Origin: Ptiloglossa arizonensis
Lineage: Eukaryota > Arthropoda > Insecta > Hymenoptera > Colletidae
Assembly: GCF_051014685.1 (NCBI RefSeq)
Contig: NW_027479534.1
Span: 38,996 to 102,995 of the forward strand
Reading direction: 5' to 3'
Length of the DNA: 64,000 nucleotides
Each line of letters opens with the position of its first letter. The first letter of the stretch is position 1. Shown in pieces: positions 10,676 to 23,406 of the stretch. A model generated the notes under the pieces. The model did not search any database and was not told the origin of the DNA. It saw only the letters and a program-made list of their open reading frames with translations. The position numbers and the translations under genes were made by a program.

Positions 10676-13360
10676 TGCTCGACAAGCATAACTAGAACGG
10701 TCTAGGGGAAAAGTACGCATACCGTTGTAATCGGGCGACTTTCTACTTTCAGATGCAACAGAAATTTTGCGCATTGGTCAATCCGTTCGCGAGATATGGC
10801 AGTTTGGAGGTAAGAAAAGCTTGAGAAACTCAAAATTTTCGCAGTTCAGATGCTCGAAACGAATAACTAGAACGGCCTAGGGGAAAAGTACGCATACCGT
10901 TGTAATCGGGCGACTTTCTACTTTCAGATGCAACAGAAATTTTGCGGATTGGTCAATCCGTTCGCGAGATATGGCAGTTTGGAAGTATGAAACACTTGAG
11001 AAACACAAAAGTTTCGCAGTTCTGATGCTCGAAACGAATAAATAGAGCGGCCTAGGGGAAAAGTACGCATACCGTTGTAATCGGGCGAGTTTCTACTTTC
11101 AGATGCATCAGAAATTTTGCGGATTGGTCAATCCGTTCGCCAGATATGGCAGTTTGGAGGTAAGAAACGCTTGAGAAACTCAAAATTTTCGCAGTTCTGA
11201 TGCTCGAAACGAATAAATAGAGCGGCCTAGGGGAAAAGTACGCATACCGTTGTAATCGGGCGAGTTTCTACTTTCAGATGCATCAGAAATTTTGCGGATT
11301 GGTCAATCCGTTCGCCAGATATGGCAGTTTGGAGGTAAGAAACGCTTGAGAAACTCAAAATTTTCGCAGTTCTGATGCTCGAAACGAATAACTAGAACGG
11401 ACTAGGGGAAAAGTACGCATACCGTTGTAATCGGGCGAGTTTCTACTTTCAGATGCAACAGAAATTTTGCGGATTGGTCAATCCGTTCGCGAGATATGGC
11501 AGTTTGTAGGTAAGAAACGCTTGAGAAACTCAACATTTTCGCAGTTCTGATGCTCGAAACGAATAACTAGAACGGCCTAGGGGAAAAGTACGCATTCCGT
11601 TGTCATCGGGCGAGTTTCTACTTTCAGATGCAACAGAAATTTTGCGGATTAGTCAATCCGTTCGCGAGATATGGCAGTTTGGAGGTAAGAAACGCTTGAG
11701 AAACACAAAATTTTCGCAGTTCTGATGCTCGAAACGAATAAATAGAGCGGCCTAGGGGAAAAGTACGCATACCGTTGTAATCGGTCGAGTTTCTACTTTC
11801 AGATGCATCAGAAATTTTGCGGATTGGTCAATCCGTTCGCCAGATATGGCAGTTTGGAGGTAAGAAACGCTTGAGAAACTCAAAATTTTCGCAGTTCTGA
11901 TGCTCGAAACGAATAACTAGAACGGACTAGGGGAAAAGTACGCATACCGTTGTAATGGGGCGAGTTTCTACTTTCAGATGCAACAGAAATTTTGCGGATT
12001 GGTCAATCCGTTCGCGAGATATGGCAGTTTGTAGGTAAGAAACGCTTGAGAAACTCAAAATTTTCGCAGTTCTGATGCTCGAAACGAATAACTAGAACGG
12101 CCTAGGGGAAAAGTACGCATTCCGTTGTCATCGGGCGAGTTTCTACTTTCAGATGCAACAGAAATTTTGCGGATTAGTCAATCCGTTCGCGAGATATGGC
12201 AGTTTGGAGGTAAGAAACGCTTGAGAAACTCAAAATTTTCGAAGTTCTGATGCTCGACAAGCATAACTAGAACGGTCTAGGGGAAAAGTACGCATACCGT
12301 TGTAATCGGGCGACTTTCTACTTTCAGATGCAACAGAAATTTTGCGCATTGGTCAATCCGTTCGCGAGATATGGCAGTTTGGAGGTAAGAAAAGCTTGAG
12401 AAACTCAAAATTTTCGCAGTTCAGATGCTCGAAACGAATAACTAGAACGGCCTAGGGGAAAAGTACGCATACCGTTGTAATCGGGCGACTTTCTACTTTC
12501 AGATGCAACAGAAATTTTGCGGATTGGTCAATCCGTTCGCGAGATATGGCAGTTTGGAAGTATGAAACACTTGAGAAACACAAAAGTTTCGCAGTTCTGA
12601 TGCTCGAAACGAATAAATAGAGCGGCCTAGGGGAAAAGTACGCATACCGTTGTAATCGGGCGAGTTTCTACTTTCAGATGCATCAGAAATTTTGCGGATT
12701 GGTCAATCCGTTCGCCAGATATGGCAGTTTGGAGGTAAGAAACGCTTGAGAAACTCAAAATTTTCGCAGTTCTGATGCTCGAAACGAATAACTAGAACGG
12801 ACTAGGGGAAAAGTACGCATACCGTTGTAATCGGGCGAGTTTCTACTTTCAGATGCAACAGAAATTTTGCGGATTGGTCAATCCGTTCGCCAGATATGGC
12901 AGTTTGGAGGTAAGAAACGCTTGAGAAACACAAAATTTTCGCAGTTCTGATGCTCGACAAGCATAACTAGAACGGTCTAGGGGAAAAGTACGCATACCGT
13001 TGTAATCGGGCGAGTTTCTACTTTCAGATGCAACAGAAATTTTGCGGATTGGTCAATCCGTTCGCGAGATATGGCAGTTTGTAGGTAAGAAGCGCTTGAG
13101 AAACTCAACATTTTCGCAGTTCTGATGCTCGACACGAATAACTAGAGCGGCCTAGGGGAAAAGTACGCATTCCGTTGTAATCGGGCGAGTTTCTACTTTC
13201 AGATGCAACAGAAATTTTGCGGATTGGTCAATCCGTTCGCGAGATATGGCAGTTTGGAAGAAAGAATAGCTTGAGAAACTCAAAATTTTCGCAGGTCTGA
13301 TGCTCGAAACGAATAACTAGAACGGACTAAGGGAAAAGTACGCATACCGTTGTAATCGGG
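10676..13360 (+). repeat. HOR-16 copy 4, right end merges into the next family
   Basis: Follows the same monomer order until the ACTAAG monomer that starts at 13301. At position 64 of that monomer CGAC is replaced by CGAG, and from there the order follows the 12-monomer family. Confidence 0.87.
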
Positions 13361-16300
13361 CGAGTTTCTACTTTCAGATGCAACAGAAATTTTGCGGATT
13401 GGTCAATCCGTTCGCGAGATATGGCAGTTTGGAGGTAAGAAACGCTTGAGAAACTCAAAATTTTCGCAGTTCTGATGCTCGACAAGCATAACTAGAACGG
13501 TTTAGGGGAAAAGTACGCATACCGTTGTAATCGGGCGAGTTTCTACTTTCAGATGCAACAGAAATTTTGCGGATTGGTCAATCCGTTCGCGAGATATGGC
13601 AGTTTGTAGGTAAGAAACGCTTGAGAAACTCAACATTTTCGCAGTTCTGATGCTCGAAACGAATAACTAGAAAGGCCTAGGGGAAAAGTACGCATTCCGT
13701 TGTCATCGGGCGAGTTTCTACTTTCAGATGCAACAGAAATTTTGCGGATTAGTCAATCCGTTCGCGAGATATGGCAGTTTGGAGGTAAGAAACGCTTGAG
13801 AAACTCAAAATTTTCGAAGTTCTGATGCTCGACAAGCGTAACTAGAACGGTCTAGGGGAAAAGTACGCATACAGTTGTAATCGGGCGACTTTCTACTTTC
13901 AGATGCAACAGAAATTTTGCGGATTGGTCAATCCGTTCGCGAGATATGGCAGTTTGGAGGTAAGAAACGCTTGAGAAACTCAAAATTTTCGCAGTTCAGA
14001 TGCTCGAAACGAATAACTAGAACGGCCTAGGGGAAAAGTACGCATACCGTTGTAATCGGGCGACTTTCTACGTTCAGATGCAACAGAAATTTTGCGGATT
14101 GGTCAATCCGTTCGCGAGATATGGCAGTTTGGAAGTATGAAACACTTGAGAAACACAAAATTTTCGCAGTTCTGATGCTCGAAACGAATAAATAGAGCGG
14201 CCTAGGGGAAAAGTACGCATTCCGTTGTCATCGGGCGAGTTTCTACTTTCAGATGCAACAGAAATTTTGCGGATTAGTCAATCCGTTCGCGAGATATGGC
14301 AGTTTGGAGGTAAGAAACGCTTGAGAAACTCAAAATTTTCGAAGTTCTGATGCTCGACAAGCATAACTAGAACGGTCTAGGGGAAAAGTACGCATACCGT
14401 TGTAATCGGGCGACTTTCTACTTTCAGATGCAACAGAAATTTTGCGGATTGGTCAATCCGTTCGCGAGATATGGCAGTTTGGAGGTAAGAAACGCTTGAG
14501 AAACTCAAAATTTTCGCAGTTCAGATGCTCGAAACGAATAACTAGAACGGCCTAGGGGAAAAGTACGCATACCGTTGTAATCGGGCGACTTTCTACTTTC
14601 AGATGCAACAGAAATTTTGCGGATTGGTCAATCCGTTCGCGAGATATGGCAGTTTGGAAGTATGAAACACTTGAGAAACACAAAATTTTCGCAGTTCTGA
14701 TGCTCGAAACGAATAAATAGAGCGGCCTAGGGGAAAAGTACGCATACCGTTGTAATCGGGCGAGTTTCTACTTTCAGATGCATCAGAAATTTTGCGGATT
14801 GGTCAATCCGTTCGCCAGATATGGCAGTTTGGAGGTAAGAAACGCTTGAGAAACTCAAAATTTTCGCAGTTCTGATGCTCGAAACGAATAACTAGAACGG
14901 ACTAGGGGAAAAGTACGCATGCCGTTGTAATCGGGCGAGTTTCTACTTTCAGATGCAACAGAAATTTTGCGGATTGGTCAATCCGTTCGCCAGATACGGC
15001 AGTTTGGAGGTAAGAAACGCTTGAGAAACACAAAATTTTCGCAGTTCTGATGCTCGACAAGCATAACTAGAACGGTCTAGGGGAAAAGTACGCATACCGT
15101 TGTAATCGGGCGAGTTTCTACTTTCAGATGCAACAGAAATTTTGCGGATTGGTCAATCCGTTCGCGAGATATGGCAGTTTGTAGGTAAGAAGCGCTTGAG
15201 AAACTCAACATTTTCGCAGTTCTGATGCTCGACACGAATAACTAGAGCGGCCTAGGGTAAAAGTACGCATTCCGTTGTAATCGGGCGAGTTTCTACTTTC
15301 AGATGCAACAGAAATTTTGCGGATTGGTCAATCCGTTCGCGAGATATGGCAGTTTGGAGGAAAGAATCGCTTGAGAAACTCAAAATTTTCGCAGGTCTGA
15401 TGCTCGAAACGAATAACTAGAACGGACTAAGGGAAAAGTACGCATACCGTTGTAATCGGGCGAGTTTCTACTTTCAGATGCAACAGAAATTTTGCGGATT
15501 GGTCAATCCGTTCGCGAGATATGGCAGTTTGGAGGTAAGAAACGCTTGAGAAACTCAAAATTTTCGCAGTTCTGATGCTCGACAAGCATAACTAGAACGG
15601 TTTAGGGGAAAAGTACGCATACCGTTGTAATCGGGCGAGTTTCTACTTTCAGATGCAACAGAAATTTTGCGGATTGGTCAATCCGTTCGCGAGATATGGC
15701 AGTTTGTAGGTAAGAAACGCTTGAGAAACTCAACATTTTCGCAGTTCTGATGCTCGAAACGAATAACTAGAAAGGCCTAGGGGAAAAGTACGCATTCCGT
15801 TGTCATCGGGCGAGTTTCTACTTTCAGATGCAACAGAAATTTTGCGGATTAGTCAATCCGTTCGCGAGATATGGCAGTTTGGAGGTAAGAAACGCTTGAG
15901 AAACTCAAAATTTTCGAAGTTCTGATGCTCGACAAGCGTAACTAGAACGGTCTAGGGGAAAAGTACGCATACAGTTGTAATCGGGCGACTTTCTACTTTC
16001 AGATGCAACAGAAATTTTGCGGATTGGTCAATCCGTTCGCGAGATATGGCAGTTTGGAGGTAAGAAACGCTTGAGAAACTCAAAATTTTCGCAGTTCAGA
16101 TGCTCGAAACGAATAACTAGAACGGCCTAGGGGAAAAGTACGCATACCGTTGTAATCGGGCGACTTTCTACGTTCAGATGCAACAGAAATTTTGCGGATT
16201 GGTCAATCCGTTCGCGAGATATGGCAGTTTGGAAGTATGAAACACTTGAGAAACACAAAATTTTCGCAGTTCTGATGCTCGAAACGAATAAATAGAGCGG

Positions 16301-17872
16301 CCTAGGGGAAAAGTACGCATTCCGTTGTCATCGGGCGAGTTTCTACTTTCAGATGCAACAGAAATTTTGCGGATTAGTCAATCCGTTCGCGAGATATGGC
16401 AGTTTGGAGGTAAGAAACGCTTGAGAAACTCAAAATTTTCGAAGTTCTGATGCTCGACAAGCATAACTAGAACGGTCTAGGGGAAAAGTACGCATACCGT
16501 TGTAATCGGGCGACTTTCTACTTTCAGATGCAACAGAAATTTTGCGGATTGGTCAATCCGTTCGCGAGATATGGCAGTTTGGAGGTAAGAAACGCTTGAG
16601 AAACTCAAAATTTTCGCAGTTCAGATGCTCGAAACGAATAACTAGAACGGCCTAGGGGAAAAGTACGCATACCGTTGTAATCGGGCGACTTTCTACTTTC
16701 AGATGCAACAGAAATTTTGCGGATTGGTCAATCCGTTCGCGAGATATGGCAGTTTGGAAGTATGAAACACTTGAGAAACACAAAATTTTCGCAGTTCTGA
16801 TGCTCGAAACGAATAAATAGAGCGGCCTAGGGGAAAAGTACGCATACCGTTGTAATCGGGCGAGTTTCTACTTTCAGATGCATCAGAAATTTTGCGGATT
16901 GGTCAATCCGTTCGCCAGATATGGCAGTTTGGAGGTAAGAAACGCTTGAGAAACTCAAAATTTTCGCAGTTCTGATGCTCGAAACGAATAACTAGAACGG
17001 ACTAGGGGAAAAGTACGCATGCCGTTGTAATCGGGCGAGTTTCTACTTTCAGATGCAACAGAAATTTTGCGGATTGGTCAATCCGTTCGCCAGATACGGC
17101 AGTTTGGAGGTAAGAAACGCTTGAGAAACACAAAATTTTCGCAGTTCTGATGCTCGACAAGCATAACTAGAACGGTCTAGGGGAAAAGTACGCATACCGT
17201 TGTAATCGGGCGAGTTTCTACTTTCAGATGCAACAGAAATTTTGCGGATTGGTCAATCCGTTCGCGAGATATGGCAGTTTGTAGGTAAGAAGCGCTTGAG
17301 AAACTCAACATTTTCGCAGTTCTGATGCTCGACACGAATAACTAGAGCGGCCTAGGGTAAAAGTACGCATTCCGTTGTAATCGGGCGAGTTTCTACTTTC
17401 AGATGCAACAGAAATTTTGCGGATTGGTCAATCCGTTCGCGAGATATGGCAGTTTGGAGGAAAGAATCGCTTGAGAAACTCAAAATTTTCGCAGGTCTGA
17501 TGCTCGAAACGAATAACTAGAACGGACTAAGGGAAAAGTACGCATACCGTTGTAATCGGGCGAGTTTCTACTTTCAGATGCAACAGAAATTTTGCGGATT
17601 GGTCAATCCGTTCGCGAGATATGGCAGTTTGGAGGTAAGAAACGCTTGAGAAACTCAAAATTTTCGCAGTTCTGATGCTCGACAAGCATAACTAGAACGG
17701 TTTAGGGGAAAAGTACGCATACCGTTGTAATCGGGCGAGTTTCTACTTTCAGATGCAACAGAAATTTTGCGGATTGGTCAATCCGTTCGCGAGATATGGC
17801 AGTTTGTAGGTAAGAAACGCTTGAGAAACTCAACATTTTCGCAGTTCTGATGCTCGAAACGAATAACTAGAA
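13268..17872 (+). repeat. Higher-order repeat, 12 monomers (2100 bp), ~2.2 copies
   Basis: Markers recur exactly 2100 bp apart: TTTAGGGG at 13501, 15601 and 17701; AAAGGCCTAG at 13671 and 15771; ACAGTTGTAA at 13871 and 15971; CTACGTTCAG near 14069 and 16169. The match begins after AATAGC/AATCGC at about 13267 and ends near 17873, where AAAGG becomes AACGG. Copies are about 13301-15400 and 15401-17500 plus a partial third. The first two look identical by eye. The monomer classes are shared with the 16-mer family but ordered differently, with TTTAGG replacing several TCTAGG units. Confidence 0.9.
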
Positions 17873-18055
17873 CGGCCTAGGGGAAAAGTACGCATTCCGT
17901 TGTCATCGGGCGAGTTTCTACTTTCAGATGCAACAGAAATTTTGCGGATTAGTCAATCCGTTCGCGAGATATGGCAGTTTGGAGGTAAGAAACGCTTGAG
18001 AAACTCAAAATTTTCGAAGTTCTGATGCTCGACAAGCATAACTAGAACTGTCTAG

Positions 18056-20188
18056 GGGAAAAGTACGCATACCGTTGTAATCGGGCGACTTTCTACTTTC
18101 AGATGCAACAGAAATTTTGCGGATTGGTCAATCCGTTCGCGAGATATGGCAGTTTGGAGGTAAGAAACGCTTGAGAAACTCAAAATTTTCGCAGTTCAGA
18201 TGCTCGAAACGAATAACTAGAACGGCCTAGGGGAAAAGTACGCATACCGTTGTAATCGGGCGACTTTCTACTTTCAGATGCAACAGAAATTTTGCGGATT
18301 GGTCAATCCGTTCGCGAGATATGGCAGTTTGGAAGTATGAAACACTTGAGAAACACAAAATTTTCGCAGTTCTGATGCTCGAAACGAATAAATAGAGCGG
18401 CCTAGGGGAAAAGTACGCATACCGTTGTAATCGGGCGAGTTTCTACTTTCAGATGCATCAGAAATTTTGCGGATTGGTCAATCCGTTCGCCAGATATGGC
18501 AGTTTGGAGGTAAGAAACGCTTGAGAAACTCAAAATTTTCGCAGTTCTGATGCTCGAAACGAATAACTAGAACGGACTAGGGGAAAAGTACGCATGCCGT
18601 TGTAATCGGGCGAGTTTCTACTTTCAGATGCAACAGAAATTTTGCGGATTGGTCAATCCGTTCGCCAGATACGGCAGTTTGGAGGTAAGAAACGCTTGAG
18701 AAACACAAAATTTTCGCAGTTCTGATGCTCGACAAGCATAACTAGAACGGTCTAGGGGAAAAGTACGCATACCGTTGTAATCGGGCGAGTTTCTACTTTC
18801 AGATGCAACAGAAATTTTGCGGATTGGTCAATCCGTTCGCGAGATATGGCAGTTTGTAGGTAAGAAGCGCTTGAGAAACTCAACATTTTCGCAGTTCTGA
18901 TGCTCGACACGAATAACTAGAGCGGCCTAGGGTAAAAGTACGCATTCCGTTGTAATCGGGCGAGTTTCTACTTTCAGATGCAACAGAAATTTTGCGGATT
19001 GGTCAATCCGTTCGCGAGATATGGCAGTTTGGAGGAAAGAATCGCTTGAGAAACTCAAAATTTTCGCAGGTCTGATGCTCGAAACGAATAACTAGAACGG
19101 ACTAAGGGAAAAGTACGCATACCGTTGTAATCGGGCGACTTTCTACTTTCAGATGCAACAGAAATTTTGCGGATTGGTCAATCCGTTCGCGAGATATGGC
19201 AGTTTGGAGGTAAGAAACGCTTGAGAAACTCAAAATTTTCGCAGTTCAGATGCTCGAAACGAATAACTAGAACGGCCTAGGGGAAAAGTACGCATACCGT
19301 TGTAATCGGGCGACTTTCTACTTTCAGATGCAACAGAAATTTTGCGGATTGGTCAATCCGTTCGCGAGATATGGCAGTTTGGAAGTATGAAACACTTGAG
19401 AAACACAAAATTTTCGCAGTTCTGATGCTCGAAACGAATAAATAGAGCGGCCTAGGGGAAAAGTACGCATACCGTTGTAATCGGGCGAGTTTCTACTTTC
19501 AGATGCATCAGAAATTTTGCGGATTGGTCAATCCGTTCGCCAGATATGGCAGTTTGGAGGTAAGAAACGCTTGAGAAACTCAAAATTTTCGCAGTTCTGA
19601 TGCTCGAAACGAATAACTAGAACGGACTAGGGGAAAAGTACGCATGCCGTTGTAATCGGGCGAGTTTCTACTTTCAGATGCAACAGAAATTTTGCGGATT
19701 GGTCAATCCGTTCGCCAGATACGGCAGTTTGGAGGTAAGAAACGCTTGAGAAACACAAAATTTTCGCAGTTCTGATGCTCGACAAGCATAACTAGAACGG
19801 TCTAGGGGAAAAGTACGCATACCGTTGTAATCGGGCGAGTTTCTACTTTCAGATGCAACAGAAATTTTGCGGATTGGTCAATCCGTTCGCGAGATATGGC
19901 AGTTTGTAGGTAAGAAGCGCTTGAGAAACTCAACATTTTCGCAGTTCTGATGCTCGACACGAATAACTAGAGCGGCCTAGGGTAAAAGTACGCATTCCGT
20001 TGTAATCGGGCGAGTTTCTACTTTCAGATGCAACAGAAATTTTGCGGATTGGTCAATCCGTTCGCGAGATATGGCAGTTTGGAGGAAAGAATCGCTTGAG
20101 AAACTCAAAATTTTCGCAGGTCTGATGCTCGAAACGAATAACTAGAACGGACTAAGGGAAAAGTACGCATACCGTTGTAATCGGGCGA
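18056..20188 (+). repeat. Tandem duplication of 6 monomers (1050 bp)
   Basis: Sequence at 18056-19105 repeats at 19106-20155 and the match runs on to 20188. The marker CGCATGCCGT lies at 18591 and 19641. The left break is ACTGTCTAGG against ACGGACTAAG, and the right break is CGAC against CGAG. A further related copy with CGCATGCCGT at 21211 lies 1575 bp on, so after this insertion the surrounding unit reads as a 15-monomer (2625-bp) spacing, for example AACTGTCTAG at 18046 and 20671. Confidence 0.87.
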
Positions 20189-21940
20189 GTTTCTACTTTC
20201 AGATGCAACAGAAATTTTGCGGATTGGTCAATCCGTTCGCGAGATATGGCAGTTTGGAGGTAAGAAACGCTTGAGAAACTCAAAATTTTCGCAGTTCTGA
20301 TGCTCGACAAGCATAACTAGAACGGTTTAGGGGAAAAGTACGCATACCGTTGTAATCGGGCGAGTTTCTACTTTCAGATGCAACAGAAATTTTGCGGATT
20401 GGTCAATCCGTTCGCGAGATATGGCAGTTTGTAGGTAAGAAACGCTTGAGAAACTCAACATTTTCGCAGTTCTGATGCTCGAAACGAATAACTAGAACGG
20501 CCTAGGGGAAAAGTACGCATTCCGTTGTCATCGGGCGAGTTTCTACTTTCAGATGCAACAGAAATTTTGCGGATTAGTCAATCCGTTCGCGAGATATGGC
20601 AGTTTGGAGGTAAGAAACGCTTGAGAAACTCAAAATTTTCGAAGTTCTGATGCTCGACAAGCATAACTAGAACTGTCTAGGGGAAAAGTACGCATACCGT
20701 TGTAATCGGGCGACTTTCTACTTTCAGATGCAACAGAAATTTTGCGGATTGGTCAATCCGTTCGCGAGATATGGCAGTTTGGAGGTAAGAAACGCTTGAG
20801 AAACTCAAAATTTTCGCAGTTCAGATGCTCGAAACGAATAACTAGAACGGCCTAGGGGAAAAGTACGCATACCGTTGTAATCGGGCGACTTTCTACTTTC
20901 AGATGCAACAGAAATTTTGCGGATTGGTCAATCCGTTCGCGAGATATGGCAGTTTGGAAGTATGAAACACTTGAGAAACACAAAATTTTCGCAGTTCTGA
21001 TGCTCGAAACGAATAAATAGAGCGGCCTAGGGGAAAAGTACGCATACCGTTGTAATCGGGCGAGTTTCTACTTTCAGATGCATCAGAAATTTTGCGGATT
21101 GGTCAATCCGTTCGCCAGATATGGCAGTTTGGAGGTAAGAAACGCTTGAGAAACTCAAAATTTTCGCAGTTCTGATGCTCGAAACGAATAACTAGAACGG
21201 ACTAGGGGAAAAGTACGCATGCCGTTGTAATCGGGCGAGTTTCTACTTTCAGATGCAACAGAAATTTTGCGGATTGGTCAATCCGTTCGCCAGATACGGC
21301 AGTTTGGAGGTAAGAAACGCTTGAGAAACACAAAATTTTCGCAGTTCTGATGCTCGACAAGCATAACTAGAACGGTCTAGGGGAAAAGTACGCATACCGT
21401 TGTAATCGGGCGAGTTTCTACTTTCAGATGCAACAGAAATTTTGCGGATTGGTCAATCCGTTCGCGAGATATGGCAGTTTGTAGGTAAGAAGCGCTTGAG
21501 AAACTCAACATTTTCGCAGTTCTGATGCTCGACACGAATAACTAGAGCGGCCTAGGGTAAAAGTACGCATTCCGTTGTAATCGGGCGAGTTTCTACTTTC
21601 AGATGCAACAGAAATTTTGCGGATTGGTCAATCCGTTCGCGAGATATGGCAGTTTGGAGGAAAGAATCGCTTGAGAAACTCAAAATTTTCGCAGGTCTGA
21701 TGCTCGAAACGAATAACTAGAACGGACTAAGGGAAAAGTACGCATACCGTTGTAATCGGGCGAGTTTCTACTTTCAGATGCAACAGAAATTTTGCGGATT
21801 GGTCAATCCGTTCGCGAGATATGGCAGTTTGGAGGTAAGAAACGCTTGAGAAACTCAAAATTTTCGCAGTTCTGATGCTCGACAAGCATAACTAGAACGG
21901 TTTAGGGGAAAAGTACGCATACCGTTGTAATCGGGCGAGT
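20189..21940 (+). repeat. Satellite stretch following 12-mer family order
   Basis: Ordinary monomers with the class order of the 12-mer family: TTTAGG at 20326, CATTCCG-TCATCGG, AACTGTCTAG at 20671, GGAAGTATG, AATAG-CATCAG, CGCATGCCG, GACACG, ACTAAG, then TTTAGG at 21901. The interval 20326-21901 is nine monomers. Nothing other than satellite is present. Confidence 0.8.
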
Positions 21941-23406
21941 TTCTACTTTCAGATGCAACAGAAATTTTGCGGATTGGTCAATCCGTTCGCGAGATATGGC
22001 AGTTTGTAGGTAAGAAACGCTTGAGAAACTCAACATTTTCGCAGTTCTGATGCTCGAAACGAATAACTAGAACGGCCTAGGGGAAAAGTACGCATTCCGT
22101 TGTCATCGGGCGAGTTTCTACTTTCAGATGCAACAGAAATTTTGCGGATTAGTCAATCCGTTCGCGAGATATGGCAGTTTGGAGGTAAGAAACGCTTGAG
22201 AAACTCAAAATTTTCGAAGTTCTGATGCTCGACAAGCATAACTAGAACTGTCTAGGGGAAAAGTACGCATACAGTTGTAATCGGGCGACTTTCTACTTTC
22301 AGATGCAACAGAAATTTTGCGGATTGGTCAATCCGTTCGCGAGATATGGCAGTTTGGAGGTAAGAAACGCTTGAGAAACTCAAAATTTTCGCAGTTCAGA
22401 TGCTCGAAACGAATAACTAGAACGGCCTAGGGGAAAAGTACGCATACCGTTGTAATCGGGCGAATTTCTACTTTCAGATGCAACAGAAATTTTGCGGATT
22501 GGTCAATCCGTTCGCGAGATATGGCAGTTTGGAAGTATGAAACACTTGAGAAACACAAAATTTTCGCAGTTCTGATGCTCGAAACGAATAAATAGAGCGG
22601 CCTAGGGGAAAAGTACGCATTCCGTTGTAATCGGGCGAGGTTCTACTTTCAGATGCAACAGAAATTTTGCGGATTGGTCAATCCGTTCGCGAGATATGGC
22701 AGTTTGTAGGTAAGAAACGCTTGAGAAACTCAACATTTTCGCAGTTCTGATGCTCGAAACGAATAACTAGAACGGCCTAGGGGAAAAGTACGCATTCCGT
22801 TGTCATCGGGCGAGTTTCTACTTTCAGATGCAACAGAAATTTTGCGGATTAGTCAATCCGTTCGCGAGATATGGCAGTTTGGAGGTAAGAAACGCTTGAG
22901 AAACTCAAAATTTTCGAAGTTCTGATGCTCGACAAGCATAACTAGAACTGTCTAGGGGAAAAGTACGCATACAGTTGTAATCGGGCGACTTTCTACTTTC
23001 AGATGCAACAGAAATTTTGCGGATTGGTCAATCCGTTCGCGAGATATGGCAGTTTGGAGGTAAGAAACGCTTGAGAAACTCAAAATTTTCGCAGTTCAGA
23101 TGCTCGAAACGAATAACTAGAACGGCCTAGGGGAAAAGTACGCATACCGTTGTAATCGGGCGAATTTCTACTTTCAGATGCAACAGAAATTTTGCGGATT
23201 GGTCAATCCGTTCGCGAGATATGGCAGTTTGGAAGTATGAAACACTTGAGAAACACAAAATTTTCGCAGTTCTGATGCTCGAAACGAATAAATAGAGCGG
23301 CCTAGGGGAAAAGTACGCATTCCGTTGTAATCGGGCGAGGTTCTACTTTCAGATGCAACAGAAATTTTGCGGATTGGTCAATCCGTTCGCGAGATATGGC
23401 AGTTTG
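21941..23406 (+). repeat. Period-700 bp (4-monomer) tandem duplication
   Basis: AACTGTCTAG followed by ACAGTTGTAA occurs at 22246 and 22946, and the rare CGAGGTTCTA at about 22637 and 23337. The match to sequence 700 bp downstream starts near 21941 and ends where GTAGG at 22706 meets GGAGG at 23406. Confidence 0.87.

Larger units (their letters stand above)
2451..13360 (+). repeat. Higher-order repeat, 16 monomers (2800 bp), four consecutive copies
   Basis: The variant TTTGCGCATT occurs at 2541, 3941, 5166, 6741, 7966, 9541, 10766 and 12341. From 3941 on, the spacing alternates 1225 and 1575 bp, which sums to 2800 bp, or 16 monomers. Other class markers (CGGTCGAG, TAATGGGG, GACACG, GGAAGAAAGAATAGC, ACTAAG) keep the same 2800-bp spacing. 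Copies run about 2451-5075 (15 monomers), 5076-7875, 7876-10675 and 10676-13360. I saw no base difference between the full copies by eye. The 16-mer is itself built as 9+7, with its first few monomer classes used twice. The HOR ends where CGAC of the last copy becomes CGAG near 13364. Confidence 0.93.
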
